Part shown: in pieces, positions 11,316-21,065 of the stretch
Position numbering within the stretch: position 1 is the stretch's first letter
Layout: every line of letters begins with the position of its first letter
DNA from: Gigaspora rosea
Lineage: Eukaryota > Glomeromycota > Glomeromycetes > Diversisporales > Gigasporaceae
Direction of reading: 5' to 3'
Length of the DNA stretch: 64,000 nucleotides
NCBI GenBank assembly: GCA_003550325.1
Contig: QKWP01000825.1
Span: 94,600 to 158,599, forward strand
Program-made: the position numbers and the translations under genes
Notes under the pieces: generated by a model
Told to the model about the DNA's origin: nothing
Database searches by the model: none
Seen by the model: only the letters and a program-made list of their open reading frames with translations

Positions 11316-11644
11316 TAGTGATTTGAACTGGTTGGGTTATAATCGGTTAACCGACCCAAACTGAATAAATTTTGGGTAACCAGTTGAGTAAATGCTTAAT
11401 CAGTTGACCCGTACAACCAGTTGAGAATCGGGTTACAAAATATAAATGACATCATAAAAAAGCAAAGGTCCCGAAAGGTTCCGAAAAGGAAATGAATGAA
11501 CATAGTAGACGAGACAAATTTGAGTAAAGGTCCAAGAATTCCTAAAAGCAAACATGAAGTGATCTTAATTGATTGAATCGGTTGATACCAAATATTTCAG
11601 TTTGGTTAACTGATTAAAGAAAATTTTCTCAGTTCAAATCACTA
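11316..11644. mobile_element. hAT-like MITE with TAGTGATTTGAACTG ends
   Basis: The 15-bp terminus TAGTGATTTGAACTG at 11316-11330 is repeated in inverse orientation at 11630-11644 (CAGTTCAAATCACTA). Subterminal GGTTAACC- and CAGTTGA-type motifs occur on both sides. The (C/T)AGTG start is typical of hAT elements. I could not see a clear 8-bp target duplication. Non-coding, 329 bp. Confidence 0.6.
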
Positions 11645-11990
11645 GTTTCATATGCTTTTTCGAATATATTTGCTACATCTATTTAAAATACGTTCTATAA
11701 ACAAAATACAAGTAAAAAAACTATTATATTAGAAACTATATATAAATTAAGCATACTTTTCACAATTAACCATTACCTTTACTTTTTTTTGATGGGTTCC
11801 AGAGACAGATGATTGGTTAGACGCAATAATTCATATATTAAAAATTTTGTTTATTACGATTTTAAAATGTAATAGCCAATCAGGTGATTTGTTGATCACA
11901 AAATAAACCCTAAAAAATGATTTACATATATGTGAAAAAAGGCCCAAAAAAAAAATCAGCCCATATGGACTTAACCAAAAGGAGTGAAAG

Positions 11991-13281
11991 GACGACCTTG
12001 CTGATGTGGTTGTTAAAACTGCATATCATTCAGATGAACTATTTGAAATAGATATTGAACTCGCAAGGCAGGAACGATCCAAAAAAAATCGTTTATACAA
12101 TGATAATGACAATAATTAACGTATAAATAATAATCATATGATTAAAGTATATGTTCCACCATGGTAGTCTGAAAGTGTAATTTAACAGTATAGATTTTGT
12201 TTAAAAATTAAATAATACTCATATCAGTTAATCCTATTTATTTTATTTTTTAAATAGTGCCAAAAAATCTTCTATTAGACTGAAGAAATAGCAATAATTA
12301 ACCAATCAAATAAACTTGATAGAGAACATTATTATGATCGTAACTGGAAAAATCAAACAAGACCTCCACTTGACGCACCTCTTTGGACGATTTCTTCATC
12401 CTATAATAATAATAAGAATAATTATAATAATAATCATCATCATCATCAAGATAATAGTAATAATACTAATGAAGGCTATTTCGACTCTAATGATTTAGAA
12501 ACATTAGAAGATTTCAATATGCATGATATGCATACTGACGATTCTGAGCATAATGAACAAATAAATCAAGCTGAACAAACAGAACAAACAGAACGAACAG
12601 ATCAAAACAAACAATTGAAACCTGGTCAAACAGATTCTGGTTAAACAGATCAAAATATGCAAACAGAACCTGGTCGAATAGATCAAAATAAGCAAACAGA
12701 ACCTAGTCGAATAGATCAAAATAAGCAAACAGAACCTGGTTTAATGGATCAAAATAAGCAAACAGAACCTGGTCGAACAGATCAAAATAAGCAAATGAAA
12801 GAAAGCTATAGATTTATGATTTGTATATTTATTATTAATTAAAGGTTTACTGAAACAAATTCTATTCTAGATCTAATGTGGAGCCAACTTCAAAGAATCG
12901 TTTTTCCTGGGTCTCTAAATCAGAAAATACCGCTTAAGATTAACCAACGAACTAATCAAACTGAACAATCAGAAATGTATGTATTTATAGTTTGTATATT
13001 TATTATTAATTAAAGGTTTACTGAAACAAATTCTATTCTAGATCTAATGTAGAGCCAACTTTAAAAATCATTCTTCCCAGGCCTCTAAATCGAAAAAGAT
13101 CCGCTCAAGTTCAAAAAGCTCTAACTTTAAAGATGCTTCTCAACCTGTCAAGTTTAATACAACAACCAGAGCTACCTTAAAGAGTCAAGGGCATCTTAAT
13201 GCTAAAAGTAGTAAATTTGAATATCATCGTGGAGAAAAAAATAAGGAGGGTAACGTTAATAATAGTGTTGAGATAGATTAA
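11991..13281 (+). pseudogene. 3' part of a multi-copy gene with QTEPGRIDQNK repeats
   Basis: Exon-like blocks are read on the + strand: 11991-12117 (DDLADVVVKTAYHSDELFEI, charged tail), then about 12310-12805 (DREHYYDRNWKNQTRPPLD, Asn/His runs, then Glu/Gln/Thr-rich), then 13042-13281 (SSQASKSKKIRSSSKSSNF to VEID and TAA). The middle block contains a tandem 33-bp repeat encoding QTEPGRIDQNK, about five copies at 12600-12795, with one in-frame TAA at 12642. A ~165-bp segment carrying an intron and the next exon start is directly duplicated (see 12806-13110). It is probably the C-terminal half of the SR-rich family seen at 7548-8730, separated by a kinase fragment and a MITE. That link is inference; function is unknown. 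Confidence 0.5.
12806..13110 (+). repeat. Direct duplication of an intron plus exon start
   Basis: About 12806-12935 and 12973-13100 are near-identical. Both contain TTTGTATATTTATTATTAAT followed by AAAGGTTTACTGAAAC and the acceptor TTCTATTCTAG. Both then enter the exon reading ATCTAATGT(G/A)GAGCCAACTT. The copies differ by substitutions only, indicating a fairly recent tandem duplication within the gene. Confidence 0.75.
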
Positions 13282-13451
13282 TAGAAATTCAATATAACAG
13301 CTATAATTTTTTTGTTATATTGCTACATGTAAAATGGTATAATTAACAAATTAATACGTTTAATGCTGCTATCCACAAGCTTATATTTCACATAAATTGA
13401 GTAGAAATTTAAAATATATATGAATATAATCAAGTATAAATTAGTTTCAAC

Positions 13452-14225
13452 AATAATATATAGATATCTTCGATATATGGGTGTGAGTCAGAGAAAAGGG
13501 ACAAATTATTTTTAGTAAAATTTTTTTAATTTGTAAATTAAAATATTTTAATAACTATTTAATCAAATTTGCTAAAAATTTTTTATTTTAATCTTGGTAT
13601 TATAAAGAATTAAAATAAAAAAAAATTTATTAAATTTATTGTTGCAGCTAATGCTAAAAAAATCTACATTTATATGAAATTTTAAAATTTTTTTGTAGTG
13701 ATTTTTTCAATTTTGTCTTATAGAGTTAGGATGAGGTTTGGGAGTATATTTGATATTTAAAGAGTATCAGTAGATTTTAGCAGGGCTTATAGTTTCAAAT
13801 CAAGATCCCAAATTTCAGCATCAGCTGTGACATTTATTAAGATAGTTAGTTGTTAAGGTATTTAAGCTTAAAGTTATGAAAACTTTTACTTAGAAAAAAT
13901 TTGTCCCTTTTCTACTAACTTACCTCATATATATTATTATAGAATATTAGGATATGTTGTATAAATTTTCTGATATTGGTATCATATATAGCGATATGTT
14001 ATATAAATTTCATAGACATTTTGAAAATATCGTATAAATATTAACTAGTTCCTATAATAATATATATAGATATCTTCGATATATATTATCATAGAATATT
14101 AAGATATGTTGTAAAAATTTTCTGATATTGGTATCGTATATGACGATATGTTATAAAATTTTGCAAACATTTTGAAAATATCGCATAAATATTAGAACGT
14201 TATATATGTTACATAAAGCTGTAAA
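13452..14225 (+). repeat. Tandem duplication, unit ~165 bp
   Basis: Unit 1 (13452-13478 plus 13927-14062) and unit 2 (14063-14225) share ATATAGATATCTTCGATATA followed by TTTTCTGATATTGGTATC and ACATTTTGAAAATATCG. They diverge at scattered positions. Unit 1 carries the 448-bp insertion. Confidence 0.7.
13479..13926. mobile_element. TIR element inserted in one copy of a tandem duplication
   Basis: Inverted ends share AGAAAAGGGACAAATT: left GGGTGTGAGTCAGAGAAAAG, right in reverse complement GAGGTAAGTTAGTAGAAAAG. The flanking DNA exists a second time without the element at about 14067-14225, so the insertion is bounded exactly. Comparison with that empty site gives a 6-bp ATATAT duplication (13473-13478 and 13927-13932). 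Length is 448 bp; no coding capacity. Confidence 0.75.
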
Positions 14226-14239
14226 AAACTAATAAATAT

Positions 14240-14660
14240 GAACCAAGCTGATAGGCCGCAGATACGCGCCAAATATCAGCTAGCTATCACATGCCACATA
14301 TTGGAAAGTTTCTGTGACATATCATTGCAATTTATGTGACCTATCATTTTACTGATAGGGCACAGAAATTTTATAGTTGGACCTGTATAATCTATCTAAG
14401 AATTTTTAGCTCTATTTCAAAATTCAATTTTAGATATTTTTTTAGAATATAGTATTATATTGTAATATCCACATGCATATAAATAGCTTTCCATGCATGA
14501 TATTTTTTTCTTGTATTTTATAAATTGGTAAATAAATAGAATTTATAGCATTTGGTAATTGGATTATACTATTTTCTTGCTGTATTCAATTTAAAAAAAA
14601 GTATTTTCCAATCTAGCAAACTACTAGTTGCAATTTTTTGAGATCTAATATTATGATTAT
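14240..14660. other. Intergenic
   Basis: A patch at 14240-14370 contains ATAGGCC, TGACATATCA and TGATAGGGCACAGAAATTT with some internal inverted similarity. It may be part of an eroded element. No gene was recognised. Confidence 0.4.
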
Positions 14661-14669
14661 AAATTTGTT

Positions 14670-15410
14670 TTAATATACCCAAAAGTTGCCATTCATATGG
14701 TTTGTAGTATAATTAGATATGTTATTAAATTCATTAAGTTTTTCAGTTATTAATGAATAATTAAATTCAAATAAAGTAATTCTATTATGTTTTAACTTTA
14801 GATAGGTTTTTTTCCATATGCCATTTGCTGTTTCATCTTTATAATATGCAATTATTATAGTTTTTGAGTAAAAGTCTAAAATGAATATATTATATATAAT
14901 TTGTTGTAATACAAGACATCTTTGGCTATTTTTAGCTATTAATAATAAAGATGTAAATTTATTTGGTAAAGAACTATAATCTGATATAACAACATTATAT
15001 AGTCCGATTTTTAAAAAAATTAGAAAATAAAATATTTTCACATATTTTGTTGACAATATATATATTATCAAATCCCATAATAGCTGGCCTAAAATATTCT
15101 GTATTAGTTTTAAAAATCAATGAATATACTAAATTTATAGCCATAGAAGGTAATGATTAAATTGACAAGCTATATTTACCACTATTTTAATTGAAAATAG
15201 TTTGTTTTAGATTTGATAACAGAGATTATAACTTGTCTTTGATTTAATTCTATAACAATGCTTATATAAAGCCAATATGGTATAGTTATTAAATTGCCAT
15301 AATTTTGAGCCTATTGGATCCACCAATCACATGCATATGGTCCAAAGTGTAAGTTAAGTTCTATTTGATCTTGGTCAAGTAAAGTAACTAAATACTTGTT
15401 TTTTTGTTTC
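14670..15410 (-). pseudogene. Remnant of the large DDE-type repeat gene (N-terminal part)
   Basis: On the minus strand the frame reads LHFGPYACDWW, stop, then ITIPYWLYISIVIELNQRQ, ISVIKSK, and after breaks SQRCLVLQQIIYNIFILDFY and KHNRITLFEFNYSLI. This is collinear with the N-terminal part of the gene at 33008-37163 (LHYGPYARDWW, VSVPYRLYMHVSFVLNQRQ, SQRTLALQKMINDVFTLDFY). At least one in-frame stop and further breaks are present. The DDE part of the family is absent here, so this is a 5' fragment. Confidence 0.7.
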
Positions 15411-15411
15411 A

Positions 15412-15890
15412 TTTTTAAAGGTTTTAGTAATTAGTTTTTTGTTATTTCAAGTTAAAGCTTTTTCTATAATTTAATAAATACCCACTAAATTTTATTAATT
15501 AATGCAAATTATTTACTACTAAATTAAGGTGGATTATCAATTAAAATATCTTTTTTTTAAAAAAATTTTTTTCTTTTTTTTTAAATACAGCAAACTATAC
15601 ATAACTAATTATTAAAATAAAACAATATTAAACTAATAAAAGAATATAATAAGTTAGATTAAAACCTATTTTATTTGATATTAAAAATTTTTAGTAATTA
15701 ATCAAAAATATAAAAACTTTTATTTAGAGTAAAATTATGAAATATTTTGAGAAGCAAATCTTTTTGTACCAGCCCATAATAGAATTTAAGTAATAAACCA
15801 ATAATTATAAAAATAAATTTATTAAAAGCAAATATTTTAATAATCTAAATATATATATTATATAAGTAATAGTTTTGTTTAAATTAAATT
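15412..15890. other. Intergenic AT-rich
   Basis: Homopolymer-rich (T and A runs at 15550-15590). Nothing recognised. Confidence 0.5.
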
Positions 15891-15892
15891 AT

Positions 15893-17518
15893 CTAATATA
15901 TGTAGTACTTACCAAAAGTAATTGTAGTAGAATCTATAGGTTTACTTGCTAGTGCTGCTAATATAGAATAATTAATTAATAAAAAATTAATAAATAATAC
16001 AATATAATTTTTAATATAAGTACTTTTAATAGCATTTGATATTTTCTGAGTATAGATAATTTTGCTAGTATACATAGTATCAGGATGTTTTGGTAAAGTA
16101 ATTTGTAATTCTTTAACTATTTCATCAGCAGCTAAGAATTGACTTTTAATTATGCCTGAAATTTCATTTTCTGAATCTGAATTTTCATTATTTGAATTTG
16201 AATTTTCATTATTTGCATCTTTATTATCTAAATTTGAATTTTTATTATTTGCATTTTTATTAACTGAATCTGAATTTTCATTATTTGTATCATCATTATC
16301 TATGTCTATATTATCTGATTCTTTTATTATATCATACCAGTAATTAAGCGTGCTCCAAATGTTACAAGCACCAGGCCGTTTTTGTGGATCAGAATCCATG
16401 CATTGCTTAGCTAATTTAACATAGCATTTAGGAGTTCAGGTGCAAATTCAGGTCGAAACCCTTTGCAAATCTTGATTGCAAGATTGGTATCAAATTCATG
16501 GCCATCAAAGGGTCTTTGTCCAGTTGACATCTCCAACATAATGATCCCAAAACTATAAATATCAGCAGCTTGTGTAAATTGTTGACCTGATAAGACTTCT
16601 GGAGCAACATAAGGCATAACTCCATAAATACAATCTTTTGAATCATTTTAATTATACTTTTTAGACAAACCCATATCTGAAATGTAAGATTGTATAACAT
16701 TACTAATGCCTTTATCTTGCAGAATATTACCACTATGGAAGTCTGCATGAATATACCCTGCATCATGAATATTGTCTAAATCTTTTGAAATATCACAAAG
16801 TAGTTTTAATTTAGTCTGCCAGGTAAGCTCTCGAAAACTTTCTCTTAAAAACTTATAAAGGCTTCTGTTATCTGCATATTGAAATACCATCAAGTATTCA
16901 GTTGTTTTTGTATTTTGAGCCAATCCATATATTTTAAGCTTAGTACCCATGAGTCCGCATTTTGCAAGACTTTCAAACTTTATAAATTTATATAAATTAG
17001 TTCATTTTAATAAACTATACAATTATATAATAATTATTTAACTTACTTCTTTCAAAAAATCATGATTTTCCTTAGAACCAGATAAGGTCTTGAGAGCAAC
17101 AGTGCTAGATGGTTTGCGCGTTCTCACATATATATAGTTGTCATCATCTTTATTATCATCGTTAAAATCGCTGTCATCATCATCCTCATCATCCTCAACA
17201 TCAACATCATCATCCTCATCCTTATCTGTTTTCTCAATTTCCTTGATCTCTCGTATACCATCTAACCAGGTTGCTGAAAATATAGAACCAAATCCTCCTT
17301 CACCGATTTTTTTAATATTAACTAGCCTATCAAATGAAATCCACTCAATCATATCTTCATAAATATAGGTTCTAAGTTGAATCGCTTTCATGCAATCGTC
17401 AATCTTTTTATTTCCACTTGTCCATCCTTGAATTGTTATATCAGGATCGCATGTCTGACACCATGCTTTCTGCGTATTGAATTCATTACAATTTGCACAT
17501 TTTTCATATTTAGAACTT
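15893..17518 (-). pseudogene. TKL-type kinase with TSGN leader, disabled
   Basis: The minus strand reads CANCNEFNTQKAWCQTCDPD and GWTSGNKKIDDC (leader), EWISFDRLVNIKKIGEGGFG (glycine loop), a long Asp/Glu-rich insert, then VALKTLSG (catalytic Lys). A 69-nt GT-AG intron (16978-17046) follows. The second exon has YGLAQNTKTTEYLMVFQYAD, the catalytic loop YIHADFHSGNILQ (HAD for HRD, usual in this family) and DMG in SDMGLSKKYN. A TAA stop interrupts the activation segment near 16646. The same frame continues to MPYVAPEVLSG and DIYSFGIIMLEMSTG. A one-base frameshift near 16425 separates the C-lobe end (AKQCMDSDPQKRPGA). The tail has Asn/Ser/Asp-rich repeats and the family motif LPKHPDTMYTSKI. Two independent lesions make a pseudogene likely. 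Upstream is the tandem repeat at 17590-17975 and then a Sel1 gene. Confidence 0.85.
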
Positions 17519-17589
17519 CTATAAAATAGTTATAAAACATTAATTTCACATTTAATATGATTTTAAATTTAATATGAAATGTAATTAAT

Positions 17590-17975
17590 TTTATGCTCAC
17601 CGACTAAATTAATGCGATTGAAATGAATTTAAACGTAATGGTAAATAAGTATTTATGAACTTGTTTTGTGAACTTGTTTTGCTGTTTATAATTCCATTGA
17701 TTAATAAATGTTCTTTATACTCACTTTCTGAATGAGGTAATTAATGCGAATGAAATGAATTTAAACGTAATGGTAAATAAGTATTTATGAACTTGTTTTG
17801 CTGTTTTTAATTCCATTGATTAATAAATATTCTTTATACTCACAAACTAAATTAATACGAATAAAATGAAATGAATTTAAGCGTAATGGTAGATAAGTAT
17901 TTATGAACTTGTTTTGTGAACTTGTTTGCTGTTTTTAATTCCATTGTTTAATAAATGTTCTTTATACTTACGTGC
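17590..17975. repeat. ~130-bp tandem repeat, three copies, with splice-donor-like motifs
   Basis: Three units share AATGAATTTAAACGTAATGG, AAATAAGTATTTATGAACTTG and TTCCATTGATTAATAAAT, ending TTCTTTATACTCAC. Read on the minus strand each unit begins with a good 5' splice consensus (GTGAGTATAAAG or GTAAGTATAAAG). The array sits just upstream of the kinase pseudogene, probably in its first intron. Copies differ by a 13-bp GTGAACTTGTTTT indel. Confidence 0.75.
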
Positions 17976-18043
17976 TAAAATAACCAACAATAAATATTTA
18001 AGAACTTATAATTAGATTAACAATAATAGATAACCTTAAATGC

Positions 18044-18519
18044 TTACTCCCTAATTGTTAAAATTGTGTAAGAGATCTTACTTATTAAATAATAAAAAAT
18101 AAATAAAAATTAACATAATTAACATACTTATAGATCCAGTTCATAAATTCATGATAATTCTCTTCTACGCCAATTCCATATCTGTAACAAATGGCAGTCT
18201 TCCAAATTCCCATAGAATTACCTTCTTTCGCAGATTTCAAATAATATGTAAACGCTTTATGCTTGTCAACATCAACTCCAATTCCTAAATAATAACAATA
18301 ACCAACTTGATAAATTCCGTTAGAATTATTCATTTCTGCCGATTTTTGATAATATGTAAATGCTTTTCTTTCATCCTTTTCAACTCCAATTTCATATTCG
18401 TAACAATATCCAAGCCTGTAAATTCCGTCTGGATCATTCATATCTGGCAATTTTTGACAACTAGCGAAATTTAGTTGATTGAAATTATCGATTAATTTGG
18501 TCAAATTTTCGTTTGACAC
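18044..18519 (-). CDS. Sel1-repeat protein, short, start unclear
   Basis: Three to four Sel1-like repeats of about 36 residues are visible on the minus strand, each with the GIGV-KDE/KAF-YY-KSA pattern (YCYEYEIGVEKDERKAFTYY, YCYYLGIGVDVDKHKAFTYY, ICYRYGIGVEEN). Sel1/TPR-like helical pairs mediate protein interactions and in this group often accompany kinases. The main exon spans 18128-18519 and ends with a GTATGT donor after NWIYK. A plausible acceptor at 18051 gives only KE and a stop. The most upstream frame opens with GTG and has no in-frame ATG before MNDPDG. The true start is therefore either an unseen upstream exon or lost. The gene could instead continue towards the kinase at 17518. 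Confidence 0.65.
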
Positions 18520-18619
18520 TTTTGATTCATGAAAAAAAGAAATATATCAATGCTGTAAAATTTATTATTTGCATTGTTTATATAATATAGCCTAAATTAT
18601 ACTTGTACAGCGTTCAGCA

Positions 18620-18775
18620 ATGCATGTAGTACGTATAGCACGTATACGTACAGTACGTACGTACGATACATTGAAGATAAGCTAAATTCAATAACGGCTT
18701 ATTTTAAGTTTCAGCAGCATTAGAGATGGGCACCATGCGCATGACGCATGCATGCATGCATGCATGCATGTGCAT
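18620..18775. repeat. Microsatellites (GTAC/CGTA) and (GCAT)n
   Basis: 18625-18670 holds repeated TACGTA/GTACGT palindromes. 18736-18772 is GCGCATGACGCATGCATGCA-type (CATG)n. Simple sequence with strong self-complementarity; no gene. Confidence 0.8.
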
Positions 18776-18839
18776 GGTTTAAGCAATTTAATACTAATAT
18801 GCCCATACAAAAAAATAATTGATAATAAATAACTTTATA

Positions 18840-19052
18840 ATTTTGCTACCAAAATAACTATCTTGGTGTGACTAGTGCTTCTATATCCAGTTCAGGTCTG
18901 GTCCAATCTGAGTCTAATCTGGGATCAGACCAAACTCAGACTCTAAAATTTATTAATTTCAAACTTTAGACCAGACTTAAACTTAAGTCTGCAAACTAAC
19001 TAAATCTGAATATTTTTATATGTATTTTTTTGTGCTGTTCAAGCTTATTTAG
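18840..19052. other. Intergenic with possible hAT-like end
   Basis: GACTAGTGCTTCTATATCC at 18878 and the CTGAGTCTAATCTGGGATC / GACCAAACTCAGACTC inverted motifs at 18905-18940 look like one end of an eroded transposon. No partner end was identified. Confidence 0.3.
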
Positions 19053-19054
19053 TA

Positions 19055-20407
19055 CAGTGATCGGAAGTAAATCACCGGAAATTTCCAGATCTACCGGGAA
19101 TTTCATATACGTATGATAATCTTTTTTTTAACGTACATACGTCTTTTTTCACTTGTGTTTTTTTTTTAACACACAATTTTAATTGTTTTTGATGATAAAA
19201 AAACCCTCCCGCCAAGAATTAAGCCTAGAACAACGAAGCCGTATTGCCGGCGCTTACCTGTGTGGTGTTAAACCACTTGACATTGCAAAAGTTTTTGATC
19301 TCCCGAAATCAACGGTGTATGACACTGTTAAGCGATATGAAGAGACAGGCTCAGAGCATCCGAACAAACGCCCTGGTCGCCCCGAAGCTCTCTCTGCGCG
19401 TGACAAACGCTCTTTAGTTCGTATTACAAAAAAAAATCGGAAGGAACCCTTGGCTGTCATCACTAACGAATTCAACGTCCAACATGATACGACGCTTACC
19501 ACCAAAACTATTCGAAAGTACCTCCACAATTTAGGTTGGAGAAACTGTGTCGCCTGTCGAAAACCTCTTTTAGACAAAAGAAAAGCACTGGAGCGAAAAA
19601 AATGGTGCCGTGAACATTTAAAATGGGTAAATGAATGGCAAATGGTTGTTTTTACGGACGAGTCAAGGTTTTGTCTTCACAAAGCAGATGGTCGTGAAAG
19701 AACTTGGCGTCGAGTTAATGAAAAATATCATAAAGATTGTATAAATACGACTATGAAGTTTGGTGGTGGTTCTGTAATGTTTTGGGGCTGTTTTTGTTGG
19801 TGGGGCGTTGGACCGTTAGTAAGAATTAAGGGTAATATGAATTCGGATAGTTATGTTGATATTCTTGCAAAATATTTTATTCCTTGGGCAAATTCTTTAA
19901 TGGAAAAACATCATGGTGAAATAAATTTAATTTTTCAACAAGATTTGGCTTCTATTCATACATCTACATATTCAGAATGGTGGATGAATTCGCATAATTT
20001 TAATATATTAAATTGGGCACCGTATAGCCCTGATCTTAACCCGATTGAAAATCTTTGGGAACGTCTTGATTCTGCAGTTCGTAACAGAAAACCCATGCCT
20101 ACAAAGTTAGAAGAATTAGTTAAAATTATAGAAGAGGAATGGTATAACTTATCAATTGAATATATTCGTTCACTTATCTGTAGTATGCCAAATCGAGTAA
20201 AGACAATATATAAAGCCCGAGGATGGTACTGTAAATATTAAATAACCCAGGGTTTTTTTTTTTTAGGAATGTAAATATAAATATTTTATTTTATTTTATA
20301 TAATTATTTTGTAATTATATAAAATATAATAAAATAAAAATCGTACGTAAAATTTGGCCTCTTATGTGTTACCTATAAAATTTCTGGTGATTTACTTCCG
20401 ATCACTG
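19055..20407 (+). mobile_element. Apparently complete Tc1 element
   Basis: Terminal inverted repeats begin CAGTGATCGGAAGTAAATCA at 19055 and, in reverse complement, at 20407. They match at 29 of the first 30 positions (one G/A difference). TA dinucleotides flank both ends (19053-19054 and 20408-20409), the target duplication of Tc1/mariner elements. The 1353-bp element contains one uninterrupted transposase ORF, so it may be autonomous and recently mobile. Confidence 0.9.
19192..20241 (+). CDS. Tc1-family DD34E transposase
   Basis: A 349-residue intact ORF from ATG at 19192; an in-frame TTG three codons upstream is not needed. The N-terminus carries paired helix-turn-helix DNA-binding regions (about residues 10-110) with a GRPR-like linker (KRPGRPEAL, 59-67). 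The catalytic domain shows the DDE triad in FTDESRF (D156), FQQDLASIH (D251) and NPIENLW (E286). The spacing is 34 residues between the second D and E, as expected for Tc1. The usual QQDNA motif reads QQDLA, changing the residue after the catalytic Asp. A VMFWGC motif and the SPDLNPIENLW box are intact. The first 400 bp are clearly more GC-rich than the rest, while surrounding DNA is AT-rich. It should cut and paste the element by binding the inverted repeats. Confidence 0.93.
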   Translation: MIKKPSRQELSLEQRSRIAGAYLCGVKPLDIAKVFDLPKSTVYDTVKRYEETGSEHPNKRPGRPEALSARDKRSLVRITKKNRKEPLAVITNEFNVQHDTTLTTKTIRKYLHNLGWRNCVACRKPLLDKRKALERKKWCREHLKWVNEWQMVVFTDESRFCLHKADGRERTWRRVNEKYHKDCINTTMKFGGGSVMFWGCFCWWGVGPLVRIKGNMNSDSYVDILAKYFIPWANSLMEKHHGEINLIFQQDLASIHTSTYSEWWMNSHNFNILNWAPYSPDLNPIENLWERLDSAVRNRKPMPTKLEELVKIIEEEWYNLSIEYIRSLICSMPNRVKTIYKARGWYCKY

Positions 20408-20457
20408 TACATAAAGTTAGAATTAATTAGTAAAATTTTGTGAATTATAAGATTTTA

Positions 20458-21065
20458 TTCCTTAAACTGTATATTTTAGCGTACATATTTGTACGCTAAA
20501 ATTTTTAAAAGAAAATTAAGCTCTAAAAAAATTTTTTTAATAAACTCTATTCTAATTGGTTACAGTGATTTTATAAACTCAAGTTGCACAGCACACTCCA
20601 CAGTCACAGTGTGGGATCACTTCGAATGGCCTAAACATCAAGTAAAACTTTAGCTGATGGCCGTGAAGTATGCTTTGCGAACCAAACTTTGGGCTGCCAT
20701 ATCTCTATAGCATTGCCTTAAAAACCAATATATAAAGTTGTCATGAAATATCTATGATCAACCTTTAATATTGTATTATGAAAGAAACCTGTGTGTGACA
20801 ATTGGGAAGAATTTTGATAAGTGTTACATGCAGGTTCCTTTTTAGTATTAAATTTGGCATCAAAGTCCTATTCGATCCACATTAGATAGCTAATTTTTTA
20901 AAAATTATAAAAGAAATTTTATGAGATAGGAATTATATAGCATTTAACATGTGACATGCTTTTATTTTAGCTTAGAAAGTAGGGGGTAAAACCTAATAAA
21001 TTTTATGCAATAAGTCTTTAAAAATTTTAGCGTACAAATATGTACGCTATATGGTTTAAGGGATA
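20458..21065. mobile_element. TIR element, family CCTTAAAC (copy 1)
   Basis: The left end TTCCTTAAACTGTATATTTT followed by AGCGTACATATTTGTACGCT is mirrored on the right (reverse complement TATCCCTTAAACCATATAGC, then GTACATATTTGTACGCTA). A conserved subterminal palindrome GCGTACATATTTGTACGC lies at both ends. The 608-bp interior has no convincing ORF. The element at 48691-49619 has related termini. Confidence 0.65.

Noticed and set aside
17138..17362. Ser-rich + strand ORF
   Set aside because: Antisense of the Asp/Glu-rich insert of the kinase pseudogene.
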